Part shown: piece by piece, positions 48,173 to 58,394 of the stretch
How positions within the stretch are numbered: the first letter of the stretch is position 1
Layout of the letters: the number at the start of each line of letters is the position of its first letter
Assembly (NCBI RefSeq): GCF_043290135.1
Contig: NW_027464602.1
Coordinates: 1,922,001-1,986,000 of the forward strand
Reading direction: 5' to 3'
Source of the DNA: Rhipicephalus microplus
Taxonomy: Eukaryota; Arthropoda; Arachnida; Ixodida; Ixodidae
DNA: 64,000 nucleotides
Translations under genes and position numbers: made by a program
Notes under the pieces: model-generated
What the model saw: the letters and a program-made list of their open reading frames with translations, nothing else
Databases searched by the model: none
What the model was told of the DNA's origin: nothing

Positions 48173-50973
48173 ATGGAGACAGTCCTGCTACACTCTCACC
48201 ACCATCAGAACATATCTTCAAAGCTATTACCACAAAGAAAAAAGCAACACACCACTCCTGGGAGGGCTCGAACCTCCAACCTTTTGGTTAACAGCCGATC
48301 ACGCAAGCCAATTGCGCCACGGACACAGTCCTGCTCCACTCTCACCACCATCAGAACATATCTTCAAAGCTATTAGCGCAAAGAAAAAAAGCGCCGCGCC
48401 ACCACCGGGTGGGCTCGAACCTCCAACCTTTCGGTTAACAGCCGATCGCGCTAACCCAATGCGCCACGGGGACAGTCTTGCTCCACTATCACCACCATCA
48501 GAACATATCTTCAAAGCTATCAGCGCAAAGAAAAAAAAGCGCCGCACCACCACTGGGTGGGCTCGAACCTCCAACCTTTCGGTTAACAGCCGATCGCGCT
48601 AGCCAATTGCGCCACGGAGACAGTCTTGCTCCACTCTCATCACCATCAGAACATATCTTCAAAGCTACAAGCGCAAAGAAAAAAAAGCGCCGCACCACCA
48701 CCGGGTGGGCTCGAACCTCCAACCTTTCGGTTAACAGCCAATCGCGTTAGCCAATTGCGCCACAGAGACAGTCCTGCTCCACTCTCACCACCATCAGAAC
48801 ATATCTTCAAAGCTATCAGCACAAAGAGAAAAAAGCGCCGCACCACCACCGGGTGGGCTCGAAACTCCAACCTTTCGGTTAACAGCCGATCGCGCTAGCC
48901 AATTGCGCCATGGAGACAGTCCTGCTCCACTCTCACCACCGTCAGAACATATCTTCAAAGCTATTACCACAAAGAAAAAAGCAACACACCACTCCTGGGA
49001 GGGCTCGAACCTCCAACCTTTTGGTTAAAAGCCGATCACGCAAGCCAATTGCGCCACGGACACAGTCCTGCTCCACTCTCACCACCATCAGAACATATCT
49101 TCAAAGCTATTAGCGCAAAGAAAAAAAGCGCCGCGCCACCACCGGGTGGGCTCGAACCTCCAACCTTTCGGTTAACAGCCGATCGCGCTAACCCAATGCG
49201 CCACGGGGACAGTCTTGCTCCACTCTCACCACCATCAGAACATATCTTCAAAGCTATCAGCGCAAAGAAAAAAAAGCGCTGCACCACCACTGGGTGGGCT
49301 CGAACCTCCAACCTTTCGGTTAACAGCCGATCGCGCTAGCCAATTGCGCCACGGAGACAGTCTTGCTCCACTCTCATCACCATCAGAACATATCTTCAAA
49401 GCTACAAGCGCAGAGAAAAAAAAGCGCCGCACCACCACCGGGTGGGCTCGAACCTCCAACCTTTCGGTTAACAGCCAATCGCGTTAGCCAATTGCGCCAC
49501 AGAGACAGTCCTGCTCCACTCTCTTCACCATCAGAACATATCTTCAAAGCTATCAGCACAAAGAGAAAAAAGCGCCGCACCACCACCGGGTGGGCTCGAA
49601 ACTCCAACCTTTCGGTTAACAGCCGATCGCGCAAGCCAATTGTGCCACGGAGACAGTCCTGCTCCACTCTCACCACCATCAGAACATATCTTCAAAGCTA
49701 TCAGCACAAAGAGAAAAAAGCGCCGCACCACTCCCGGGAGGGCTCGAAACTCCAACCTTTCGGTTAAAAGCCGATCGCGCTAGCCAATGGCGCCACGGGG
49801 ACAGTCCTGCTCCACTCTCACCACCGTCAGAACATTTCTTCAGAGCTATCGCCCCAAAGAAAAAAAAGCGCCTCACCACCACCGGGTGGGCTCGAACCTC
49901 CAACCTTTCGGTTAAAAGTTGATCGCGCTAGCCAATTGCGCCACGGAGACAGTCCTGCTTCACTCTCACCACCGTCAGAACATTTCTTCAGAGCTATCAG
50001 CCCAAAGAAGAAAAAGCGCCGCACCACCACCGGGTGGGCTCGAAACTCCAACCTTTCGGTTATCAGCCGATCGCGCTAGCCAATTGCGCCATGGAGACAG
50101 TCCTGCTCCACTCTCACCACCATCAGAACATATCTTCAAAGCTATTAGCGCAAAGAAAAAAAGCGCCGCGCCACCTTCGGGTGGGCTCGAACCTCCAACC
50201 TTTCGGTTAACAGCCGATCGCGCTAACCCATTGCGCCACGGAGACAGTCTTGCTCCACTCTCACCACTATCAGAACATATCTTCAAAGCTATCAGCGCAA
50301 AGAAAAAAGCAACACACCACTCCTGGGAGGGCTCGAACCTCCAACCTTTTGGTTAACAGCCGATCGCGCAAGCCAATTGCGCCACGGACATAGTCCTGCT
50401 CCACTCTCACCACCATCAGAACATATCTTCAAAGCTATTAGCGCAAAGAAAAAAAGCGCCGCACCACCACCGGGTGGGCTCGAACCTCCAACCTTTCGGT
50501 TAACAGCCGATCGCGCTGGCCAATTGCGCCACGGGGACAGTCTTGCTCCACCCTCACCACCATCAGAACATATCTTCAAAGCTATCAGCGCAAAAAAAAA
50601 AGCGCCGCACCACCACCGGGTGTGCTCGAACCTCCAACCTTTCGGTTAACAGCCGATCGTGCTAGCCAATTGCGCCAGGGAGACAGTCCTGCTCCACTCT
50701 CACCACCATCAGAACATATCTTCAAAGCTATCAGCCCAAAGAAAAAAAAAGCACCGCACCACCACCGGGTGGGCTCGAACCTCCAACCTTTCGTTTAACA
50801 GCCAATCGCGCTAGCTAATTGCGCCACGGAGACAGTCCTGCTCCGCTCTCACCACCATCAGAACATATCTTCAAAGCTATCAGCACAAAGAAAAAAAAGC
50901 GCCGCACCACCACCGGGTAGGCTCGAAACTCCAACCTTTCGGTTAACAGCCGATCGCGCTAGCCAATTGCGCC
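48173..50973. repeat. 2.8-kb higher-order repeat, copy 2
   Basis: Nineteen units, adjacent to copy 1 and missing one of its units. It contains its own nested 737-bp pentamer duplication (48173-48909 and 48910-49646). Confidence 0.8.
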
Positions 50974-53291
50974 ATGGAGACAGTCCTGCTCCACTCTCAC
51001 CACCATCAGAACATATCTTCAAAGCTATTACCACAAAGAAAAAAGCAACACACCACTCCTGGGAGGGCTCGAACCTCCAACCTTTTGGTTAACAGCCGAT
51101 CGCGCAAGCCAATTGCGCCACGGACACAGTCCTGCTCCACTCTCACCACCATCAGAACATATCTTCAAAGCTATTAGCGCAAAGAAAAAAAGCGCCGCGC
51201 CACCACCGGGTGGGCTCGAACCTCCAACCTTTCGGTTAACAGCCGATCGCGCTAACCCAATGCGCCACGGGGACAGTCTTGCTCCACTCTCACCACCATC
51301 AGAACATATCTTTAAAGCTATCAGCGCAAAGAAAAAAAAGCGCCGCACCACCACTGGGTGGGCTCGAACCTCCAACCTTTCGGTTAACAGCCGATCGCGC
51401 TAGCCAATTGCGCCACGGAGACAGTCTTGCTCCACTCTCATCACCATCAGAACATATCTTCAAAGCTACAAGCGCAAAGAAAAAAAAGCGCCGCACCACC
51501 ACCGGGTGGGCTCGAACCTCCAACCTTTCGGTTAACAGCCAATCGCGTTAGCCAATTGCGCCACTGAGACAGTCCTGCTCCACTCTCACCACGATCAGAA
51601 CATATCTTCAAAGCTATCAGCACAAAGAGAAAAAAGCGCCGCACCACCACCGGGTGGGCTCGAAACTCCAACCTTTCGTATAACAGCCGATCGCGCTAGC
51701 CAATTGCACCATGGAGACAGTCCTGCTCCACTCTCACCACCGTCAGAACATATCTTCAAAGCTATTACCACAAAGAAAAAAGCAACGCACCACTCCTGGG
51801 AGGGCTCGAAACTCCAACCTTTCGGTTAACAGCTGATCGCGGCAGCCCATTGCGCCACGGAGACAGTCTTGCTCCACTCTCACCTCCATCAGTGCATATC
51901 TTCAAAGCTATTAGCGCAAAGAAAAAAAGCGCCGCTCCACCGCCGGGTGGGCTCGAACATCCAACCTTTCGGTTAACAGCCGATCGCGCAAGCCAATTGT
52001 GCCACGGAGACAGTCCTGCTCCACTCTCACCACCATCAGAACATATCTTCAAAGCTATCAGCACAAAAAGAAAAAAGCGCCGCACCACTCCCGGGAGGGC
52101 TCGAAACTCCAACCTTTCGGTTAACAGCCGATCGCGCTAGCCCATTGCGCCACGGGGACAGTCTTGCTCCACTCTCACCACCATCAGTACATATCTTCAA
52201 AGCTATCAGCACAAAGAAAAAAAAACGCCGCACCACCACCGGGTGGGCTCGAACCTCCAACCTTTCGGTTAACAGCCGATCGCGCAAGGCAATTGCGCCA
52301 CGGAGACAGTCCTGCTCCACTCTCACCACCATCAGAACATATCTTCAAAGCTATCGGCCCAAAGAAAAAAAGCACCGCACCACCACCGGGTGGGCTCGAA
52401 CCTCCAACCTTTCGGTCAACAGGTAATCGCGCTAGCCAATTGCGCCACGGAGACAGTCCTGCTCCACTCTCACCACCATCAGAACATATCTTCAAAGCTA
52501 TCAGCACAAAGAAAAAAAAGCGGCACACCATCACCGCGTGGGCTCGATCCTCCAACCTTTCAGTTAACGGCCGATCGCGCTAGCCAAATGCGCCACGGAG
52601 ACAGTCGTGCTCCACTCTCACCACCATCAGAACATATCTTCAAAGCTATCAGCCCAAAGAAAAAAAAAGCGCCGCACCACCTCCGGGTGGACTCGAACCT
52701 CCAACCTTTCGGTTAACAGCCGATCGCGCTAGCCTATTGCCCCACGGAGACAGTCGTGCTCCACTCTCACCACCGTCAGAACATTTCTTCAGAGCTATCA
52801 CCCCAAAGAAAAAAAAGAGCCGCAGCACCACCGGGTGGGCTCGAACCTCCAACCTTTCGTTTAACAGCCAATCGCGCTAGCTAATTGCGCCACGGAGACA
52901 GTCCTGCTCCACTCTCACCACCATCAGAACATATCTTCAAAGCTATCAGCACAAAGAAAAAAAAGCGCCGCACCACCACCGGGTAGGCTCGAAACTCCAA
53001 CCTTTCGGTTAACAGCCGATCGCGCTAGCCAATTGCGCCATGGAGACAGTCCTGCTCCACTCTCACCACCATCAGAACATATCTTCAAAGCTATTAGCGC
53101 AAAGAAAAAAAGCGCCGCGCCACCACCGGGTGGGCTCGAACCTCCAACCTTTCGGTTAACAGCCGATCGCGCTAACCCAATGCGCCACGGGGACAGTCTT
53201 GCTCCACTCTCACCACCATCAGAACATATCTTCAAAGCTATCAGCGCAAAGAAAAAAAAGCGCCGCACCACCACTGGGTGGGCTCGAACCT

Positions 53292-53322
<31 letters not shown>

Positions 53323-54320
53323 GCCAATTGCGCCACGGAGACAGTCTTGCTCCACTCTCATCACCATCAGAACATATCTTCAAAGCTACAAGCGCAAAGA
53401 AAAAAAAGCGCCGCACCACCACCGGGTATGCTCGAACCTCCAACCTTTCGGTTAACAGCCAATCGCGTTAGCCAATTGCGCCACAGAGACAGTCCTGCTC
53501 CACTCTCACCACCATCAGAACATATCTTCAAAGCTATCAGCACAAAGAGAAAAAAGCGCCGCACCACCACCGGGTGGGCTCGAAACTCCAACCTTTCGGT
53601 TAACAGCCGATCGCGCTAGGCAATTGCGCCATGGAGACAGTCCTGCTCCACTCTCACCACCGTCAGAACATATCTTCAAAGCTATTACCACAAAGAAAAA
53701 AGCAACGCACCACTCCAGGGAGGGCTCGAAACTCCAACCTTTCGGTTAACAGCTGATCGCGGCAGCCCATTGCGCCACGGAGACAGTCTTGCTCCACTCT
53801 CACCTCCATCAGTACATATCTTCAAAGCTATTAGCGCAAAGAAAAAAAGCGCCGCTCCACCACCGGGTGGGCTCGAACATCCAACCTTTCGGTTAACAGC
53901 CGATCGCGCAAGCCAATTGTGCCACGGAGACAGTCCTGCTCCACTCTCACCACCATCAGAACATATCTTCAAAGCTATCAGCACAAAGAGAAAAAAGCGC
54001 CGCACCACTCCCGGGAGGGCTCGAAACTCCAACCTTTCGGTTAACAGCCGATCGCGCTAGCCCATTGCGCCACGGGGGCAGTCTTGCTCCACTCTCACCA
54101 CCATCAGTACATATCTTCAAAGCTATCAGCACAAAGAAAAAAAAACGCCGCACCACCACCGGGTGGGCTCGAACCTCCAACCTTTCGGTTAACAGCCGAT
54201 CGCGCAAGGCAATTGCGCCACGGAGACAGTCCTGCTCCACTCTCACCACCATCAGAACATATCTTCAAAGCTATCGGCCCAAAGAAAAAAAGCACCGCAC
54301 CACCACCGGGTGGGCTCGAA
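50791..54320. repeat. ~1.92-kb offset block duplication
   Basis: Units in about 51113-52400 recur at about 53033-54320 with an offset of 1920 (13 units). Further left the offset is 2066, because the right copy lacks one unit. Confidence 0.7.
53270..53342 (-). tRNA. tRNA-Asn(GTT)-like unit with fully paired anticodon arm
   Basis: The only unit noticed in which the anticodon stem is TTCGG/CCGAA, as in canonical animal tRNA-Asn. Forward ccgaacgcgc (53311-53320) replaces the array-wide ccgatcgcgc. The acceptor (U-U, C-A) and T stem (A-A) mismatches remain. It may be a chance reversion or an ancestral copy. Confidence 0.55.
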
Positions 54321-55439
54321 CCTCCAACCTTTCGTTTAACAGCCAATCGCGCTAGCTAATTGCGCCACGGAGACAGTCCTGCTCCACTCTCACCACCATC
54401 AGAACATATCTTCAAAGCTATCAGCACAAAGAAAAAAAAGCGCCGCACCACCACCGGGTAGGCTCGAAACTCCAACCTTTCGGTTAACAGCCGATCGCGC
54501 TAGCCAATTGCGCCATGGAGACAGTCCTGCTCCACTCTCACCACCATCAGAACATATCTTCAAAGCTATTACCACAAAGAAAAAAGCAACACACCACTCC
54601 TGGGAGGGCTCGAACCTCCAACCTTTTGGTTAACAGCCGATCGCGCAAGCCAATTGCGCCACGGACACAGTCCTGCTCCACTCTCACCACCATCAGAACA
54701 TATCTTCAAAGCTATTAGCGCAAAGAAAAAAAGCGCCGCGCCACCACCGGGTGGGCTCGAACCTCCAACCTTTCGGTTAACAGCCGATCGCGCTAACCCA
54801 ATGCACCACGGGGACAGTCTTGCTCCACTCTCACCACCATCAGAACATATCTTCAAAGCTATCAGCGCAAAAAAAAGCGCCGCACCACCACCGGGTGGGC
54901 TCGAAACTCCAACCTTTTGGTTAACAGCCGATCGCGCTAGCCAATTGCGCCACAGAGACAGTCTTGCTCCACTCTCAACACCATCAGAACATATCTTCAA
55001 AGCTACAAGCGCAAAGAAAAAAAAGCGCCGAACCACCACCGGGTGGGCTCGAACCTCCAACCTTTCGGTTAACAGCCGATCGCGCTAGCCAATTGCGCCA
55101 CGGGGACAGTCTTGCTCCACCCTCACCACCATCAGAACATATCTTCAAAGCTATCAGCGCAAAGAAAAAAAAGCGCCGCACCACCACCGGGTGTGCTCGA
55201 ACCTCCAACCTTTCGGTTAACAGCCGATCGCGCTAGCCAATTGCGCCAGGGAGACAGTCCTGCTCCACTCTCACCGCCATCAGAACATATCTTCAAAGCT
55301 ATTCAGCCCAAAGAAAAAAAAGCACCGCACCACCACCGGGTGGGCTCGAACCTCCAACCTTTCGGTTAACAGCCGATCGCGCTAGCCAATTGCGCCATGG
55401 AGACAGTCCTGCTCCACTCTCACCACCATCAGAACATAT

Positions 55440-55609
55440 TGCCACAAGGCAGTAGTGGGATTGGGGCATAAAGCGGTAGAGGGTCCCTGGCAAAAAGAGA
55501 AGACTACGAAGTGGATAGAGACTGGTTCCAGCCCGCCAGTGCGCCAGGCATTGTCATCGCGTGTAATCGTTGTAAATATCTGTAAATATACGTTTTCTTG
55601 TAAGATTAT
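55440..55609 (+). repeat. 5' LTR (170 bp)
   Basis: Begins TGCCACAAGG and ends near AAGATTAT. The exact end is uncertain by 3 bp because TAT also precedes the insertion. It differs from the 3' LTR at one base (A at 55585, C at 60640). The AT-rich end contains TGTAAATATCTGTAAATA. No TATAAA box was found. Confidence 0.9.
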
Positions 55610-55627
55610 TGGTGGAGGTGCGGGGTA
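55610..55627 (+). other. Candidate primer-binding site
   Basis: Starts with TGG (complement of tRNA CCA) directly after the LTR: TGGTGGAGGTGCGGGGTA. I could not match it to a known tRNA 3' end, and the array's own tRNA-Asn end does not fit. Confidence 0.45.
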
Positions 55628-55695
55628 CGCCTACCTGGCTTTTCCGGCAAACCAACACGGAACTTCGGAGTGGTCGCCACCTTCATTTTTCTGCA

Positions 55696-56949
55696 ATGGC
55701 TCAACAGGCCCACTCACAAGAGCAACAGCAGCCGCAGCTGCAGCAGCAGCAGCAGCAGCAGCAGCACCAGCACCAGCACCAGCAGCACCAGCACCAGCAG
55801 CAGCAGCTGCCTCCTCTGATTCTCCTGCCTCCACTAGACCCCGGAACCTTCTCGGGCACAGGCAAGGACAAGGTGAATGTTGAAGATTGGGTCGCTTTGT
55901 ACGAGCGCGTGAGCGAATACTATAGGTGGGACCCTACGTTGATGCTGGCCAACGTTGTATTTTACTTGCGGGATACGGCGCTCAGCTGGTATGAGACGCA
56001 CGAGTCGGAGTTGACCAGCTGGGACGTTTGCAAACTGAAGCTTCTCGAGTTATTCAGCAGGCCATTTGGGCGACAGCAGGCCGCGAGGAAAGACCTGGAA
56101 TGTCGCGTGCAGACATCGACAGAATCGTATGTATCTTACATACAGGACGTATTGGGCCTCTGTCGAAAGGTGGACGAGAACATGAGCGAAACTGACAAAA
56201 TCGCTCACATATTGAAGGCAATTGCCGATGACGCGTTCAATCTGTTGATCGTTAAAGATTCCGCCACCGTCGACGCGGTTGTGAAGGAGTGTCAGCGCTT
56301 CGAGCACGCCAAGAACCGTCGCATAACCCGCCAGTTTGCGCGTCTGCCTAATACTGCAGCCACTTCGACCTGTGAAGACAGCCCCAAGTTCACGCAAGCT
56401 ACATCGTCCGAAAATGTCACCCGAATCGTTCGTCGCGAACTCGAAGCAATGGCTCCTGCAGCCATCGCCTCTGACGGTCCTCAAGACAACGCATCCACCG
56501 TCTCCCTCATCCAAGCCGTCGTTCGCCAAGAAATAGCAAATCTCGGCATCACACCTGTTTGCGCTGTTCGCACCACTGAGAGCTCGGCTTCTGTTAACCA
56601 GATTCCGGTGTACCCTTCACGCTACCCTTCCCGCTACCGGAACCCTGCTGAATGGAGAACGTCGGATGATAGACCAATCTGCTTTCACTGCTCTCGCGCC
56701 GGCCACATTGCACGCTACTGTCGCAATCGTTGGTCATCCAATTCATCTTGGAACACTGGGACATGGCGTCGCTTTGAAGGCAGTTCTCGCCGTTTTTCTA
56801 CTTCGTACGATCCACAGCCTGCTCCTACTAACGTTCAGGGCCGAAGGTTCAGCCGGTCGCCTTCACCCCAAGGCCGCCGATCTCTCTCGCCGATGATTTC
56901 TCGATCCAGGTCCCCTGCACGACCTGGGCCCTCAACCTCGGGAAACTAG
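55696..56949 (+). CDS. gag: Gag polyprotein of the Ty3/gypsy element
   Basis: 417 aa from the first in-frame ATG (55696). The frame is open upstream to the LTR but has no earlier ATG. Residues 8-37 are Gln/His-rich. About 47-210 are a retrotransposon capsid domain (WVALYERVSEYYRWDP, then TALSWYETH). C329-C342 is a CCHC zinc knuckle (CX2CX4HX4C). About 386-409 are Arg/Ser/Pro-rich. By family it assembles the virus-like particle and packages the RNA. It ends at TAG 56947-56949, directly after a slippery heptamer. No internal break. Confidence 0.88.
   Translation: MAQQAHSQEQQQPQLQQQQQQQQHQHQHQQHQHQQQQLPPLILLPPLDPGTFSGTGKDKVNVEDWVALYERVSEYYRWDPTLMLANVVFYLRDTALSWYETHESELTSWDVCKLKLLELFSRPFGRQQAARKDLECRVQTSTESYVSYIQDVLGLCRKVDENMSETDKIAHILKAIADDAFNLLIVKDSATVDAVVKECQRFEHAKNRRITRQFARLPNTAATSTCEDSPKFTQATSSENVTRIVRRELEAMAPAAIASDGPQDNASTVSLIQAVVRQEIANLGITPVCAVRTTESSASVNQIPVYPSRYPSRYRNPAEWRTSDDRPICFHCSRAGHIARYCRNRWSSNSSWNTGTWRRFEGSSRRFSTSYDPQPAPTNVQGRRFSRSPSPQGRRSLSPMISRSRSPARPGPSTSGN
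55723..55809 (+). repeat. CAG/CAC trinucleotide repeat in gag
   Basis: Runs of CAG interspersed with CAC encode the Gln/His tract of Gag. In the opposite strand the same bases give a spurious poly-Ala frame. Confidence 0.85.
56940..56946 (+). promoter_or_regulatory. -1 ribosomal frameshift site between gag and pol
   Basis: GGGAAAC in the phase G-GGA-AAC, fitting the X-XXY-YYZ rule, with the gag TAG as the very next codon. A shift of -1 enters the pol frame, which is open from here through the protease. GGGAAAC is a known slippery site of some retroviruses. A modest hairpin can form 9 nt downstream (CAGCTC...GAG...CTG, 56956-56976). Confidence 0.7.
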
Positions 56950-58394
56950 ACCATGCAGCTCCCGGAGGTGACGCTGAATTAACGACCCATTCTGCAAATC
57001 CTTCGTTGACGATTCCTACACGCCGCAATAATTTGGGCCTTTTGGTGGATGATGTTACCGTTACAGCCCTGATAGACACTGGTGCACAAGTTTCAGTCAT
57101 GAGCGCTGCTCTCTGTACTAAACTGCGAAAAGTGATCACGCCTCCTATTAAGTGTGCAGTAATGCTTGCCGATGGGAGCACATCTGCCGTTCTCGGCATG
57201 TGTACTTCTCGCGTATGTATTGCTGGGCGCCAGACCGTCGTATTGTTCACCGTGCTTGAGCAGTGCCCACATGACGTGATTCTTGGCCTCGACTTTCTCT
57301 CTGCGCACTCCGCCCTTATCGACTGCTCGACAGGTCTTCTTCAGTTGGAACTGCCTTTTGACGCCGCTGTTGCCCATAACGCTCAAAGTCGCCTTTGTGC
57401 CACCGAGTTCCTGCATCTTCCGCCGCAAGCCGCGACTTACGTGCAGCTCGTGTGTGATCCGCGTGTGCGCGATGGTGAATATGTCGTTTCACCTATTACC
57501 GACGTTGTGCTAAAGCACTCCATTGCTGTCCCGCACACCGTGGTGAGAGTATGCCACAGTCAGACCCATTTGTCTCTTTTGAACTTTGGTTTCTCCACGC
57601 ATGTGCTGCCTGCTGGTATTAAACTAGGCGTCATGTCGTCGCTGCAAGAGTGTGATATTTCTGAACTGTCGGCTCAGCAACCTACTCCGCATATCAACTT
57701 GCTCACTGCGCCCAACCTGTCAAGCATTGACATTGCCAAAATGATAGCGCCAGATCTTTCGCCCTCCGGAGCACAAGACCTCCACCGTCTGTTGACATCC
57801 TATGCGGACATATTCGATCTTGACAACCGCCCTTTAGGCCAGACATCAGTTGTGACCCATCACATCAACACCGGCGATGCCAACCCAATTCATCGCCGCC
57901 CTTACCGCGTCTCGGCCGCCGAACGCTCTGTCATCCAGAAAGAGGTCGAGAAAATGCTCGCCAAAGGCGTCGTCGAACACTCATCTAGTCCGTGGGCATC
58001 CCCGGTAGTGTTTGTCAAGAAGAAGGACAACACATGGCGATTTTGTGTCGACTATAGACATCTCAACAAGGTCACTAAGAAGGACGTTTACCCTTTACCA
58101 AGAATAGATGACGCCCTTGACTGCCTTCATGGCGCAAAGTTTTTCTCGTCCATTGACCTTCGATCTGGTTATTGGCAGATCGCTGTTGACCCACGGGACC
58201 GAGAAAAAACAGCATTTGTAACCCCCGATGGGTTATATCAATTTAAAGTAATGCCGTTTGGGCTTTGTAATGCGCCGGCCACCTTTGAGCGCATGATGGA
58301 CTCCCTTCTGCGCGGCTTCAAATGGTCCACTTGCTTATGCTACTTGGATGATAAAATTGTTTTTTCACCGACGTTCGCAAGCCATCTAGAGTGA
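56946..58394 (+). pseudogene. pol: Pol, part 1: protease and reverse transcriptase, ending at an internal stop
   Basis: This is the -1 frame after the slippery site. An aspartic protease follows with DTGA (D at 57075) and a second motif ILGLDFL. The RT runs from about 57890 to the end: WRFCVDYRHLNKV, IDLRSGYWQIA, FGLCNAPATFE, and catalytic YLDD at 58341-58352. TGA at 58392-58394 stops the frame 39 nt after YLDD, where family members continue into the RT thumb. All visible catalytic residues are intact. No ATG precedes the protease in this frame, which fits expression as a Gag-Pol fusion. Confidence 0.85.

Larger units (their letters stand above)
32237..55439 (-). repeat. tRNA-Asn-derived tandem satellite, segment 2
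   Basis: Continuation of the same array after the LINE, about 157 units in the same minus-strand orientation. It starts in the middle of a tRNA-like unit (the half missing on the left side of the LINE) and stops inside a spacer at the gypsy-type element. Compared with segment 1 it has more units with intact T-stem pairing, more anticodon TTT and GAT variants, and clearer short-range higher-order repeats (737 bp, ~1.9 kb, ~2.8-2.95 kb). No inverted unit and no unrelated unique sequence longer than a few bases was seen inside it. Confidence 0.95.

Noticed and set aside
55610..55627. Priming of the gypsy element by the array's own tRNA-Asn
   Set aside because: The candidate primer site is not complementary to the 3' end of the tRNA-like units.
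55631..55834. Minus-strand poly-Ala frame
   Set aside because: Shadow of the CAG tract that encodes the Gag Gln/His region.
58392..58394. Selenocysteine or programmed readthrough at the pol TGA
   Set aside because: No supporting element was seen, and the position, between RT palm and thumb, makes no sense for a regulated stop. Treated as damage unless sister copies share it.
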